64,000 nt of DNA from contig JAYKYS010000002.1 of assembly GCA_036924285.1 (NCBI GenBank), forward strand, positions 34,642,501-34,706,500, read 5' to 3'. The notes below the pieces were generated by a model that was not told the origin of the DNA, made no database searches, and saw nothing but the letters and a program-made list of their open reading frames with translations. This document shows positions 1-10,431 of this stretch, piece after piece. This stretch comes from Asterella californica. Taxonomy: Eukaryota; Streptophyta; Marchantiopsida; Marchantiales; Aytoniaceae. A program made the translations under genes and the position numbers. Numbering within the stretch: position 1 is the stretch's first letter; each line of letters begins with the position of its first letter.

Positions 1-107
1 TCGCTCTTCTTTCGATCTCCATTGCCAATGCATGCTCTTTTGAAGTCTCTCACAAATCCTTCCACGTCTTCTCCATCCTTTCCGTAAAACACCGGAAGTT
101 TCCCCAT
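1..107 (-). CDS. gag N-terminus of A1 (partial)
   Basis: This is the start of the gag-pol polyprotein of A1, beginning at the ATG read backwards from 107 and cut by the window edge after about 35 codons. It is nearly identical to the start of gag in A2 (from 41640) and A3 (from 63017). Gag forms the intracellular virus-like particle that packages element RNA. Only the first residues are visible, so the state of the rest is unknown. Confidence 0.75.
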   Translation of the reverse strand, partial: MGKLPVFYGKDGEDVEGFVRDFKRACIGNGDRKKS

Positions 108-235
108 TCTTCTCTTCTTTTTTACTCAAGGAACTGCTTGCGGATGTGAAGATCGCACTTCACCGCAATCCACAATTTCCCCGTTGAGCTCTCTCATCTC
201 CAAAGGTTGGAATAAGTTTGACCCTCATGGTCATC

Positions 236-700
236 TTATCTCTCGTGTGACAGACTATCTCCATCCTCGCTAGAGGTCTTCACTTGTTCCGTTTCTACAC
301 TCAACCTTCTCTCGAGACCTTCGGCTACAGTTTCTAGCAAAGCAACCACTGCGCTACACTCGTGCTCAACTGGAATCCCGTCCACTCCACATCTAGGACA
401 AAAGGTTGTAGGATCAATGACGTCTTGTCTAGGGGAAGAAGGGCCTATGTGTAAGCTTAAGTCGACCAACCCTCTTCACTCACGCAAAAGTCTATTCTTC
501 GTAGGACACTTGCTCACTTTATGTCCTTCTTCTCCACACAAAAAGCACCTCGAGTTCTTCTCCTGGTTCTTACGACTACTCTCTGCTTCTTCCTCAAATT
601 CTAGTCGAAATTCTCCTTTCGCCAGATCAGCGGTAACTATCACCGCATAGCCTTGAGGGATCTTGCTCAACCTCAATTTCCACTCTTGCTGTCCTTCCAT
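236..700 (-). pseudogene. ORF0 of A1 (CCHC zinc-knuckle protein), broken by one stop codon
   Basis: This is a 154-codon frame equivalent to the intact ORF0 of A2 and A3. The N-terminus has a Trp-x-x-Arg-Leu patch followed by a Pro-Gln-Gly and hydrophobic strand-like segment. A CCHC knuckle (CFLCGEEGHKVSKC) follows, and then a second Cys/His cluster (CPRCG...HEC) in the C-terminal half. At 476-478 the codon is TGA where A2 and A3 have CGA, a CpG transition that cuts the protein in two. The function is unknown. The CCHC knuckle suggests nucleic-acid binding, possibly as an RNA chaperone or packaging helper separate from gag. Confidence 0.8.
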
Positions 701-1269
701 GACGATGATCCGTCATACATCTCTCTCGCTATATAGCTTGTTTGACAGTTTTGATCACTCGACTATCTTCTCACTTAGCAATCTCTCACATTACTAAGTA
801 GAAGCTTAACTTGTCAACCCTGAGCCTCAGAGATCGAACATAACCCTCTCAAGAATTCTGAAATTCTTTCACTCTTTTGCTTCAGCAAGCGATATAGCAG
901 ATTTGACCCCCCTTCACTTCGAATGCCATAACTCCAGTTCTACTCGATCAATTCACGCATGATTTGGGTGCCTAGATAGCTTATCTTGCAAGCTATCAGC
1001 ATGGAAGATTTCAAGGTCTAACTCTAAAAATTGAAAATATGAAACTGACTGTAAACTCCTTCCCGAGAGCTCACTATTTGATACCGAAAAACCTCCTTAA
1101 CTTCCGAAAGACATAACTCTCTCCTCACAATTGATCTCTCGGAGATATCAAGCTTATTGGAAAGCTTATCTTGCCCTCTATAACATGGTGTATGTACAAA
1201 GGTTCTGAACTCATGCTCAAAAACAGACATAAACTGTACTAACGACTAAATACGAATCTTTGTATCGAG
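701..1269 (-). other. A1 untranslated leader between PBS and ORF0
   Basis: There is no convincing coding frame here. The region corresponds to the leaders of A2 (42234-42802) and A3 (63611-64000). It contains a motif around GATAAGCTATCTAGG with a downstream AATCATG that resembles the core of the tandem leader repeats of element C. A structured RNA role such as packaging is possible but not shown. Confidence 0.6.
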
Positions 1270-1287
1270 GTCCCGGCAACGGAACCA
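1270..1287 (-). other. Primer-binding site of A1, complementary to tRNA-Glu 3' end
   Basis: On the minus strand TGGTTCCGTTGCCGGGAC follows the 5' LTR after three bases. It is the complement of an 18-nt tRNA 3' end, GTCCCGGCAACGGAACCA, which I recognise as that of plant tRNA-Glu. A2 and C have a one-base variant (CCAGG in place of CCGGG). Confidence 0.8.
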
Positions 1288-1290
1288 AAA

Positions 1291-2087
1291 TGTAAGCCGG
1301 CCTGTCTCTCACCCAGGGGTACCTCAGATGACTAGGATTACTAGTGCACCCTAATTACAAAGATTTAAGTACACCCATGCTCACTTCACTCAACTCTTTG
1401 ACCCGTATGGTCACATCGGTCTCTCTAATAGCGTTCCTACAAACAAGTTCTAATCCCGCTCTCACATTACATCGCAAAATACTCAAGGACTCCCAAGGTC
1501 TCCAATGCTCACTTTACTTACAGACAGGAAAATGAGAGTGTCTTCCACCTTCTCAACTCCTCCTTATATACTCTACAACTTCTTACCGTGGTAACTTTCA
1601 CTAAGTTACATTACCTCATGATAAGTGCGCAATCCAAAATAGTAAAACTTCTAAAGGCTACTAAGACTTAAGAATAGCACACACATTACTTGTTCTACTT
1701 TACTAAAGTAAGAGATTCTCCTACTTTAGCTTTTGTAAAGTGTTAACTTTCCACGCTATCCAATCGAAAGACGACAACACACTAATACGTCTTTTGAGGA
1801 GCATCTTTAGATCTTTGTGCATGACTTTTCATCATGCATCCAATCAGCGATGGTCAACAAAGTTGCATACTTTTGGAAAGCATATTTAGAGCTCCGCACT
1901 TGTCCTATAGTGCCATAGTGGAACCTCTAATAGTTTCCTCAATTTAGTTATAACTATCTCAGCTAGTTATGACTACTTTTGATCACTCTAAATTTAGATC
2001 TTCAAACTAGAGTAACCTTTAAGATAGTCGTACCTAATGAAATGTATATAAGCATACACACAAATAATGGGATACTTGTGGTGTGAC
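1291..2087 (-). repeat. 5' LTR of A1
   Basis: On the plus strand the repeat begins TGTAAGCCGG and ends GGTGTGACA, so it has TG...CA ends in both readings. It matches the LTRs at 36012-36799, 42824-43611 and 57388-58175, but is 797 bp rather than 788 bp because of about nine extra bases near 1351-1360. A TATA-like box lies at 1562-1570. It shares U3 motifs such as TAGTTATAACTA with the C LTR, which marks A and C as relatives. Confidence 0.95.
1562..1570 (-). promoter_or_regulatory. TATA-like box in A1 LTR
   Basis: The minus strand reads TATATAAGG in the middle of the LTR. The same box is present at 36273-36281, 43085-43093 and 57649-57657 in the other A LTRs. It is a plausible core promoter for element RNA, and the assignment is by motif and position only. 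Confidence 0.55.
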
Positions 2088-2629
2088 AGTACCTAAGTAC
2101 ACCAGCTCTGCCTGTACATAAGCATGGAAGAACGCACCCCAGTTGACATTCTCTCCGGCACACACTGCTTCCAGGAACTCCATGTCCTGATCTCCAAGGT
2201 ACCTCGTCTTCTACGCTTTCCCTTTAGGAAAGAGGTGAAGGAACAACTTCGCCAGAAGACGCTTCTCGGCTCCCGGTAAGATTCAACCTTCCAGCCGTTT
2301 CTTCCCTGTCTGTCCTCCAGGAAGAGACAAGTTGTGCTTCCAGGCACATGCCACTTATCCGAGATCATGGGTAAGATCTTCTTGAGCCAACAACCTCGGT
2401 TCTCAGATTCTGGCCTGTGAAAGACCCTGCACCACCAATCTTCGATCCAGGAAGATGGTCTTCCTCGAGCTACTCCTGCCTTCGCAAGTACATGATTGTG
2501 AGGCGGTAAGGCTGCCCAAACCTCCTCCAGAAGATCATGGTCGACGAGGTTCCAATCCCACCGGAAGAAGTCGAGACCCAACTCCTTGATGAAGAGTTTG
2601 GCCTCGGCCGACTCTGCTGCTGGTAACAC
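2088..2629 (-). pseudogene. N-terminal part of the LTR-embedded ORF of B0
   Basis: The minus-strand frame matches the N-terminal ~180 residues of the LTR ORF of B1 and B2. Shared blocks include a KELGLDFF-WDWNL segment, VFHRPESENRG, SDKWHVPGSTTCLF and EDRQGRNGWKVESYREP. The later part slips into another frame relative to B1. The segment coding for the usual start (around MSMHPRG) is missing, and A1 has cut off the remainder. That this oldest B copy still shows the protein-level pattern argues that the ORF was coding in the family. Confidence 0.6.
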
Positions 2630-4488
2630 ATACTTGAAACTCTATTGCACTAAGTCACACGTACTTACTATGAGCCGAAGGCTTAGTCCTTCTCAAGTTC
2701 TCACAGTCTAGCTTCCACTCTCAGAAGACGAATCTAGTCTTCCAGGAGACAGCTACTCCGTCTTCTGGGATTCTAACGGTGCTTTCTAAATAACTCCCGT
2801 CTTCCGAGCTATATCTAAACAATCCTAACTAAGCAAGGCCTCGCATGGATTCCTAAGAAGACAACCCACCTTGCATTACATCTTACTTCCTAACAGAAGA
2901 TACAAGATTTGCGAGAAGTAGAGTGTGTAATAGGTTCAGAAGATGGTTGCGAGCTCCTGCGGTGACAGTGGCCTCTGGGAAGACTCCCGGGACAACTTCC
3001 AATTCATTATCTTTCTTGGAAGACATCTCGAAGCCAGGCTTCCCTTCACTGGTCTCACCTGTCTTCTACTTCTTACACGCAATCTATCCTCATAACAGAC
3101 TCAAGACATTCGCACTCTGTTCTTCTGACTTCTCACCTCTCATACACATTAAGAAGAAGCTTGCTGCATGATGAGAAGACATGACCCTCGACCATTCTCT
3201 CCAGATTCTGCCAGCAAGACTTCTCACAGCTCTCTTCTAAGTTCAGGAAGAAGAAGAAATATGCTGCTATGAGTCAAACAGAAGAGACCCGTAACAGACC
3301 CTCACGTCTTCTCGCGCATTCTGTCAGCCTTTCCAGTCATCTAGTCTCTCTAGGAAGATGTGGATTTGAGAAGCTTGGAAGATCGGGAGGCACATGCCTA
3401 GTTCCCGACTTCCAACTTCTCGAAATAACAAACAACTCACCAAGCCACTCGAGATTCGTACCAAGCCTCTCTTAACACCAAAACAAAGCCAATCCACTCT
3501 TGATACGAATTGCACACATTCGTCTTCTGAAGACAGTCAGGCTACAGAGACGTCTTCCGAAGATGTTCAGATCTTCTCAAGCGTTTTCTGTTCAAGGTTT
3601 CGGGAGTAGAGGGATGATAGGGTAGAGAAATTGATAGCTGTGATCTCTAATTTGAAGACGATGGGTAGAGAAGCTCGAATTGCACTCGGGAAGAAGCAAG
3701 AAGATGGCTGTCGGAAATTGGACAGCGCTTCCGCGTCCAATGTCTCAGAAGGAAAAAGGTGGAGAGGGAATCAATCGATCGGGTTGCCTGCAAATAACCG
3801 GGGAAGCGCGGGGATACCAAGCAAAAGGCGAGAAGCGGCGGGAAGGGAAGAGAACATGAGAAGAATCTCAACAGTCTTCTGCTGCTTCCCGAGCTGTCTT
3901 CAACCTTCTATGCGCTTTCGGCTCTGACCCCAGCTCCAATGCGACTCCACAGAAGTTGCTTCCGCGGTCAATTTCTTGCTACACCTCAATCGAACAAGAC
4001 TCCACCTTCGATTCTTCTCAGCCGTCCTTCAATGTCTGTTCCCGGGAGTCTCCAGAAGACCCCTTCAGCTCGATGTGATTCCTACTCTCAGCGATTTGCC
4101 CTCGTCTTCTTCCTCGCTGTGAATCGATCCTGGTTATATCCAATTCCACTCTGCTGTCTTCACTCAACTCGATTACCTTCCAATTCGATCTTCTAGGTCA
4201 AAGCAACCTCGATGCGGGAAGTGGTAGTGTTCTGCGCTAATGCGCTTCCTTCGCATCTTCTCGTGCAATTTAGGGGTTCTCAACCTAGATGACATACCTG
4301 ACCTCCCCGCCTCTTAGGTGTTACCTGGTGGGTACACCTACTTCTTTACTTAGAAATACGTGATTAGGCTTCCGCGTTTACCGTCTTTCGGAAGATACGT
4401 GTCTTCCGTCTTTTGTCTTCCGTCGTCTTCCACCGTCTTCGGAAGATACAACTGAGAAGACGCTTCTCGGAAGACGTTCGTCTTCCGA

Positions 4489-4493
4489 AGAAG
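4489..4493 (+). repeat. Left target-site duplication of B1 (AGAAG)
   Basis: AGAAG directly precedes the B1 5' LTR and is repeated at 31824-31828 directly after the 3' LTR. Joining the two flanks restores a continuous B0 LTR sequence. Confidence 0.9.
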
Positions 4494-4651
4494 TGTGGTG
4501 TCCACAAATTACAGGATGCACGAATTTTTGAAATTTTTAAGATTAATAACTTGTTTGTATAACTGAAGAAGCGTTGTTACTTAAGGTTACGTCTTCCTTA
4601 ACAAGAAGATGATGTTAAGAGCTGTTTTGTAATAAGAAGTTGACTTCTTCG

Positions 4652-4756
4652 GAAGACGACCGTCTTCGGAAGAGCGTCTTCTCAGTTGCGTCTTCAGAAG
4701 ACGGGAAGACGGCAGAAGATGAGAAGACGACGGAAGATACCTGTCTTCCAGAAGAC
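4652..4756. repeat. GAAGAC/GTCTTC cluster near the LTR start
   Basis: Nine copies of GAAGAC or its complement lie in 105 bp, in both orientations. Several form inverted pairs, such as GTCTTCCAGAAGAC and GTCTTCAGAAGAC, that could fold into hairpins. The copy in the 3' LTR (17243-17347) has ten. The position near the LTR start fits U3, where regulatory repeats are expected. No binding protein is known to me. Confidence 0.7.
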
Positions 4757-6509
4757 AGCGACCGCGAAGGACCAACCACGAATTTTTGGGTAAGACAGTA
4801 GGTGTACCTACAGGGACGCACCGAATAGGTAGGTAGGTCAAGAAGACACCCAAGGTCGAGAATCCCTAATCTGCGGGGAAGATACGTGAGGAAGCACATT
4901 AGGCGCATTCCAACTTCTCGCAGCACAACGCGCTTGAAGAAGATCGATTGAGGGAGTGAGCTTCGCGAGTTAGCATTGAGAGAGGAATCGAGTGAGACAT
5001 CGAGGTAGGAGAGAACAAGTTGGCAGCTAGGCGAAGGTTGAGATCGAATTGCTGGAGCACAAACAACAGAGAGAGCGAAGGCGTTTCTGTGGAGCTTCCG
5101 AGAAGTTGACAGTGGCGAGTAGAAGCGAAGGTGGAATCGAGGTGTGGATCAAAATTGACAGCAGGCGCAGTCGAGAGGAGTCGCATTGGAAGCTAGGACA
5201 AGAGCCAGAAGCGCGCGGAGGTCGAAGGCAACTCGGGGAACCGAAGAAGACTGTAGAGGTTCTTTCCCCTGTTCTTTCCCCTTCCCACTTCTTCTCGCCA
5301 TTGTCTGGTACTCCCCGCGCTTCCTTGATTGTGTGCATGCAGCCTGATCAATAACCCCCACCCCCCATTCTTTCTATTTGAGACATTGGGCGCGGAAGCG
5401 CTGCCCAATTTCTGTCAAGACATCTCCTTGCTTCTTCCCGAGCTCAATTCGAGCTTCCCTACTCCTAGTCTTCAAACTGGAGACCCCAACTATCAATTTC
5501 CCTACCCTACTACCTCTCTACCCCCGAAACTTAGAACAGAAAACGATTCGGAAGATGGGAACATCTTTGGAAGACGCTTCTTAAACTTGACTGTCTTCGG
5601 AATACTGTCTTCGGAAGTCGACTGAACACAATTCGTATCAAGAGTGGATTTGCTTTGGTTTTGTGTTTAGAGAGACTTGGTACGAATCCTGAGTGGTGTG
5701 GTGAGTTGTGTTGTTATTTCGAGAAGTTGGAAGTCAGGAACTAGGCCTGTGCCTCCCGGTCTTCCAAGCTTCTCAACTCCCCATCTTCCTAGAGAGACTA
5801 GAAGACTGGAAGGCTGGCAAAATGAGCGAGAAGACGCGAGGGTCCATTCGGGTCTCTTCTGTTTGATCCATAGCAGCCGTTCCTTCTTCTTCCCGAACTT
5901 AGAAGAGAGTTGTGAGAAGTCTTGCTGGCAGAATCTGGAGGGAATGGTCGAGGGTCATGTCTTCCCATCATGCAGCAAGCTTCTTCTAAGTGCGTATGAG
6001 AGGTGAGAAGTCAGAAGAATAGAGTGCAGTTGTCTTGAGTCTGTTGTGAGGATAGATTGCGCGTAGGAAGACGAAGACAGGTGAGACCAGTGAAGGGAAG
6101 TCTGACTTCGGGAGGTCTTCCGAGAAAGACATTGAATCGGAAGCTGTCCCGAGTGTCTTCCCAGGGGCCACTATCACCGCAGGAGCCCGCAACCATCTTC
6201 TGAACCTTTCTTATACTCTACTTCTCGCATATCTTGTATCTTCTGATAGGAAGTAGGATGTAATGCAAGGTGGGTTGTCTTCTCGATAATCCATGCGAGA
6301 CCTTGCTTAAATAGGATTGTTTAGATATAGCTCGGAAGACGAGAGCTATCTAGGAAATACTGTTAGAATCCCGGAAGACGGAGTAGCTGTCTTCTGGAAG
6401 ACTAGTTTCGTCTTCTGAGAAGTAGAAGCTAGACTGTGGGCATTCGAGAAGGACTGAGCCTTCAGCTCATAGTAGGTGCTTGTGGTTTAGTGCAACAGAT
6501 CTTCCAGGT

Positions 6510-8830
6510 ATGTCGATGCATCCGCGGGGCTTGGTGTTACCAGCGGCAGAATTGGCCGAGGCCACTCCTTTCCTCAAGGAGTTGGGTCTCGACTTCTTCC
6601 TGTGGGATTGGAACCTCGTAGATCAAGGGCTTCTGGAGGAGGTGTGGGCAGCGTTACAACCGCATAACCGTGTACCTGCGAAGGCAGGAGTAGCTCGGGG
6701 AAGACCGTCTTCTTGGACTGAAGACTGGTGGCGTAAGGCGTTTCACAGACCTGAGTCTGAGAACCGAGGATATTGGTACGAGAAGAGATCTTGCCTAGGA
6801 TTGTGAGTTCGTGGCATGTGCCTGGGAGCACCACCTGCCTTTTCGTGGAAGACAGGCAGGGGAGGAACAGTTGGAAGATAGAATCTTACCGGGAGCCGAA
6901 GAAGCGCCTCCTGGCGAAGTTAATTCTGCATCTCTTTCCCAAGGGGAAAGCGCAGAAGACAAGGTACTTAGGAGATCAGGACGTGGAGTTCATGGAATTA
7001 GTGTGGGATGACGGAGTGCTCATCTACTGGGGCGCGTACATCCACAACTATGTACAGACGGAGTTAGCATACTTAGGTACCCCGGCGGGAGGACACTTGA
7101 CGCCCTTCCTCTACTACTTGTATGTAGCCATGGGGGATCTTAGGGAAGATCAGCTGGCAGTGTATGGGCCAACAGAGCGACATGAGGTGAAGGAGGAGAC
7201 CTCGGAAGACGATGACCGAGCGGCAGCTGCAACGCCCCCTCCCACTCTGATGCCACAGCTGAGGCCCGGCTCTCACCAGAAGACGCTTCTGGTGAGGGAA
7301 GATGAGTCTAGTGGGTCGGAAGACGCCACGCCACTGAGGAAGATGGGTTCCAGAAGTGTACCGAGGACACCCATCTCCCTCATTCACTCAGGATCGGAGT
7401 CCGACTCGGAAGAAGACCTGCTGAGTACCCGATCAGAGCAGAAGACTGCTTCTGCAACGCCTGGGAGTCTTCTGAAGACTCCAGAAGACGAAGGATGGAT
7501 GGGCGCTCTTGCTGCGATGCGAGGAAGCACAAAGAAGAGACCCGCTCCTGCCATAAGGAGTCTTCCACCCTGGAAGATGAGAAGAGTAGCTTCTTCTCGT
7601 GTGCAGAAGATGAAGGCCGTAGTGGTGGAAGAGGCTTCCTTGCCTCGGGAAGACGAAGTCGACACCATGGAGCGAGTGGTGGAGATGAACTTGTCTTCCA
7701 CAGGAAGACGACTGGAGGAGTTCAGTGCATACTTCCAGAAAGAGATCCAGCCAACTATGGAGTTGCTGGAGAGGAGAGCGAGGGCACAGGAGAAGCCCTT
7801 ACAACTTGGATTCGGCCTGGGCACCTTGCTGCGACAGGGGGAAGATTTGAAGAAGACGGAGTCGTTGGAAGCTAGCCTCCGCACTACGGAGAAACTTGCA
7901 GCCAGGTACAAGGCGGAAGCAGCCGCTTCTGCCAAAGAGCTGGTACAACTTCGGAAGAGCAACCAGGAGTTGCAGGCGCGGGTACAGCAGCGTAATCAAG
8001 AAGTCACCCGAGTGCGGGAGAAGATCACCGCCCTCGCAGAAGAGCAGACCATATGGAAGACGCAGCGAGAAGCCGCGGAAGCGCGAGCTGTAGCTGAGAA
8101 GACGCAGAGAGAAGCAGCAGAGGCCCGTGCAAAGAAGATGTTAGCACAGTCGGTGGAAGCGCTTCGAAAGAAGTTCAACTACACCGCGGGTAGGAAGTTA
8201 CTTACCTTAGCTAGAGGATGGGACAGCGAGTCCAAAGCGATGTTGGTCGAATGTTGGGAGAGCATGTTCAGGTACTTGGATAGACAGATAGAAGGAGTGA
8301 AGACACTTTATGGTCTTCCCTCGCTTCCGGCACCTGCAACCGCATCTTCTCACGCTCCAGCACCATCGACTTGATCCGGAATGGAGAAGGAGGAGTTCGA
8401 TCTCGCTGTGCACTTGGTGGTGACAGCGTTGGAAGACGAGAAGACTCCAGAAGACGCCCCGGACGACAAGATGTCTTCTGGAAGACAGGAAGACGAGCCG
8501 TCTTCCCATGTATTCCACGTGGAGGAAGCGACTTCCCCGGATCTCCATGAGGTCCCCATGGTCCTTAGTCCCGCACCCGTGCCTCAGAAGACGGAAGAAG
8601 CACCGGTCGACTCCGCTTCCCAGAAGACGCTTCAGTCTTCCGAAGCAGAAGCCGAAGCCGAGGAAGACGCAGCAGCAGCGACAGCAGAGCCAGCAAGAGA
8701 CGAAGAAGAGGAAGCCACCTCAGTGACACCCGAGGTAACCGCAGGGCTTTCTAGCTTATCAAAAGCCGCATTAGGAGCTCCGATAGGAGCAGATCAGGTA
8801 GAGATTGCCTCCGTCAATCTGAGTAGTTAG
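6510..8830 (+). pseudogene. LTR-embedded ORF, 5' LTR copy of B1: coiled-coil protein of unknown function, broken
   Basis: The likely start is ATG 6510. The product would be about 770 residues. Residues about 1-215 look globular, with Trp/Phe-rich conserved blocks (LFLHLFPKGKAQKTRYLGDQ, YWGAYIHNYVQTELAYLG). A Ser/Asp/Glu-rich linker follows to about residue 380. A long Ala/Glu/Arg/Gln heptad-like coiled coil occupies about 380-560, and the C-terminal tail is acidic and Ala/Glu-rich. Compared with the other copies, a one-base loss near 6783 shifts the frame. A TGA at 8372-8374 replaces GGA, and a one-base loss near 8816 changes the last residues. I do not recognise the family. The N-terminal part superficially recalls plant transposon-associated domains, which a profile search could test. 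Because it lies in the LTR it is present twice per element. Confidence 0.65.
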
Positions 8831-10431
8831 TAACTCCATTTCCAAATATAGTAGAATTGAACATGCTATCTTAAGGATGGCAGTTTTTCCCATGTAATAT
8901 TAGTTAGGACACCATGTGGCAGCATAGGTAGCGTAGGAAGGACAAGGTGGATGACCAATTCGGGCAGGGGAACCGCTTGCATGTGAGGTGACAACCTCCT
9001 GTCAGCGCCTCTCTCTCCCTGGTGGTCGCCTCCTCTGGTTCTCACGGTGGCAGCATAAGTAGGATAGCAGAGTAGGAGAAAGGGCTCTGCCAGTTCGGCC
9101 AGTTCTGTAGAATTCTGTAGTAACCGAACATACACACCGATTCTACATGCAGGCAGGCGAGACACATTAGAGCAGAGATAGTCTTAGCGCACTACACCTG
9201 TCGTTGGAAACATACGAATAGTCTTGGAATATACCGGAGGGGTCTGCATACTCGCACCAGCAATGGTTCGACGATGTAGATAGAAGTAGTGGACAGTCTA
9301 GGAACAGAGAACGGCATCCTCGTGCAGTCCTGTTAGCTAGGCTGGTGTGTCGAGGAGTAGACGCAGGAAGTAGAGGGAGTGAGCTTCCCAATGTCATTGT
9401 GACTTCTTCTGGGGAATAGATTGTGGATTTGAGTGCAGAAGTTTTGTCCATGTCTTCTGGATGGTGGGTTTATTGAATTCGCTCCCAATTGTGCATGGGA
9501 AGTGTTCTTCTTGAGTGGCGGTGACTGTCAGCAGTTGTGGAAGTGTAGCTTGACTCGTTCAGTAGAGCACTTGGGATCTACGTACGAACGGTCTTCTGGG
9601 TAAGGGATCCCAGAAGACAGAGCAGTCAGAGCAGCGAAGTGAAGAAGAAAGAAGCCTTCTTCCCACAACAGAAGACGACATCGTCGAGTAGAAGACGGTG
9701 CAACAGTACTCACGTTTGTTGTCTTCCTCCCCAAACTATTACAAGCAGGGATGGCTTGTTAGTCAAGATCCGGACTAGAAGCCTGTTGGAATCTTAATTT
9801 ACTCTTTTCATCTTGTTTTCTCTTGTTTGGATTTTCTTATCTTCCCCATCTTCTTACCTTCTTCTAGTGAGTTTCCGATACTTCTATTGAGCTTCCGTGA
9901 AGGTGAATGTCGTTGTAGTGCTGCAGGAAGACAACTTCCGTAGGCAGAAGTCTGGAAAGGCTACAGGGGGCATACACCCTGTGATTGATCTAACCCGTTG
10001 GAATGTGAGTGTGAGAATAAGGTGTAACGACCGTTACTAGTCGACTTCTGCGAAGCAAGACAGCCTTCTGGAGGTGTGAGAAGACGAGTTGAACCCCCAG
10101 AAGACGAGGATCGCTTCGGGAAGATGGTATCGAGAAGACCGGAAGAAGCAATCTGGAAGCAGGAAGATCATCTTCCCGAACTTCTCTGTGAATAGTTGTG
10201 TGATATTGTAATTGGTAGTTGTTTGTTTGGGTCCAGAGCACCATTTGGCGTGTCTGGAAGACGTGTTGTTTTGTGTGGTTTTGTGAGAAGACGGGATTTC
10301 TAGACAAAACCCGTGTGTTTGTGTGTTTGAACAGATCTTAGAACTTAGAGCAGCGTTACTTGTTCAAATCCTCTGTGGGAACGATATCTTGTATACAAAA
10401 TGGGCAAAAGGAGAAATCCTTCGTCACTACA

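Larger units (their letters stand above)
1..2087 (-). mobile_element. A1: 5' part of a family A Ty3/gypsy element, truncated by window edge
   Basis: Read on the minus strand, this stretch holds the 5' LTR (1291-2087), primer-binding site, leader, ORF0 and the first codons of gag, and then leaves the window on the left. The same order is seen in A2 (36012-43611) and A3 (57388-64000). Its right flank starts GTAC, inside the LTR of an old B element. The GTAC tetramer is also the duplicated target of A2, so GTAC is the likely TSD here, but the other end is outside the window. Confidence 0.93.
2088..4493 (-). repeat. B0: part of the 3' LTR of an old minus-strand family B element
   Basis: Read on the minus strand this matches B1 LTR positions from about 7075 back to about 4640. 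It is cut on the left by A1 and on the right by B1. The missing first ~150 bp of this LTR reappear at 31829-31978, beyond B1. The stretch 2088-2629 is a piece of the LTR ORF. The rest, 2630-4493, has no convincing gene. The part nearest B1 (about 4380-4490) is dense in GAAGAC/GTCTTC, with seven copies in about 110 bp. Confidence 0.9.
4494..10431 (+). repeat. 5' LTR of B1 (5.94 kb, contains an ORF)
   Basis: The LTR begins TGTGGTGTCC and ends CGTCACTACA. Its partner is 17085-22141 plus 30900-31823. At 5.9 kb it is among the longest LTR sizes known in plant gypsy elements. Positions 4494-6509 hold no convincing gene, but there is a dense GAAGAC/GTCTTC cluster at 4652-4756. Positions 6510-8830 hold the LTR ORF. 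Positions 8831-10431 show no gene, and no clear TATA box was found there. My hand count gives about 75 copies of GAAGAC or GTCTTC in the whole LTR, mostly from 4570 to 8660 and from 9450 to 10290. Confidence 0.95.

Noticed and set aside
1344..1535. Small frame in the A LTR, open in all four LTR copies
   Set aside because: It runs antisense to the element, and the LTRs are so similar that shared openness carries no information.
5677..6006. 109-codon frame in the B1 LTR, also at 18275-18604
   Set aside because: It has no ATG start and no recognisable composition. The two LTRs are close copies, and there is no independent support for coding.
6480..6512. Spliced start of the LTR ORF (CAG|GTATGT looks like a 5' splice site)
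   Set aside because: No matching acceptor at a sensible distance could be shown. ATG at 6510 is sufficient.
7384..7962. Long antisense frame opposite the LTR ORF
   Set aside because: It is a mirror of the biased codon use of the sense ORF. The sense frame has the conserved domains and coiled coil.
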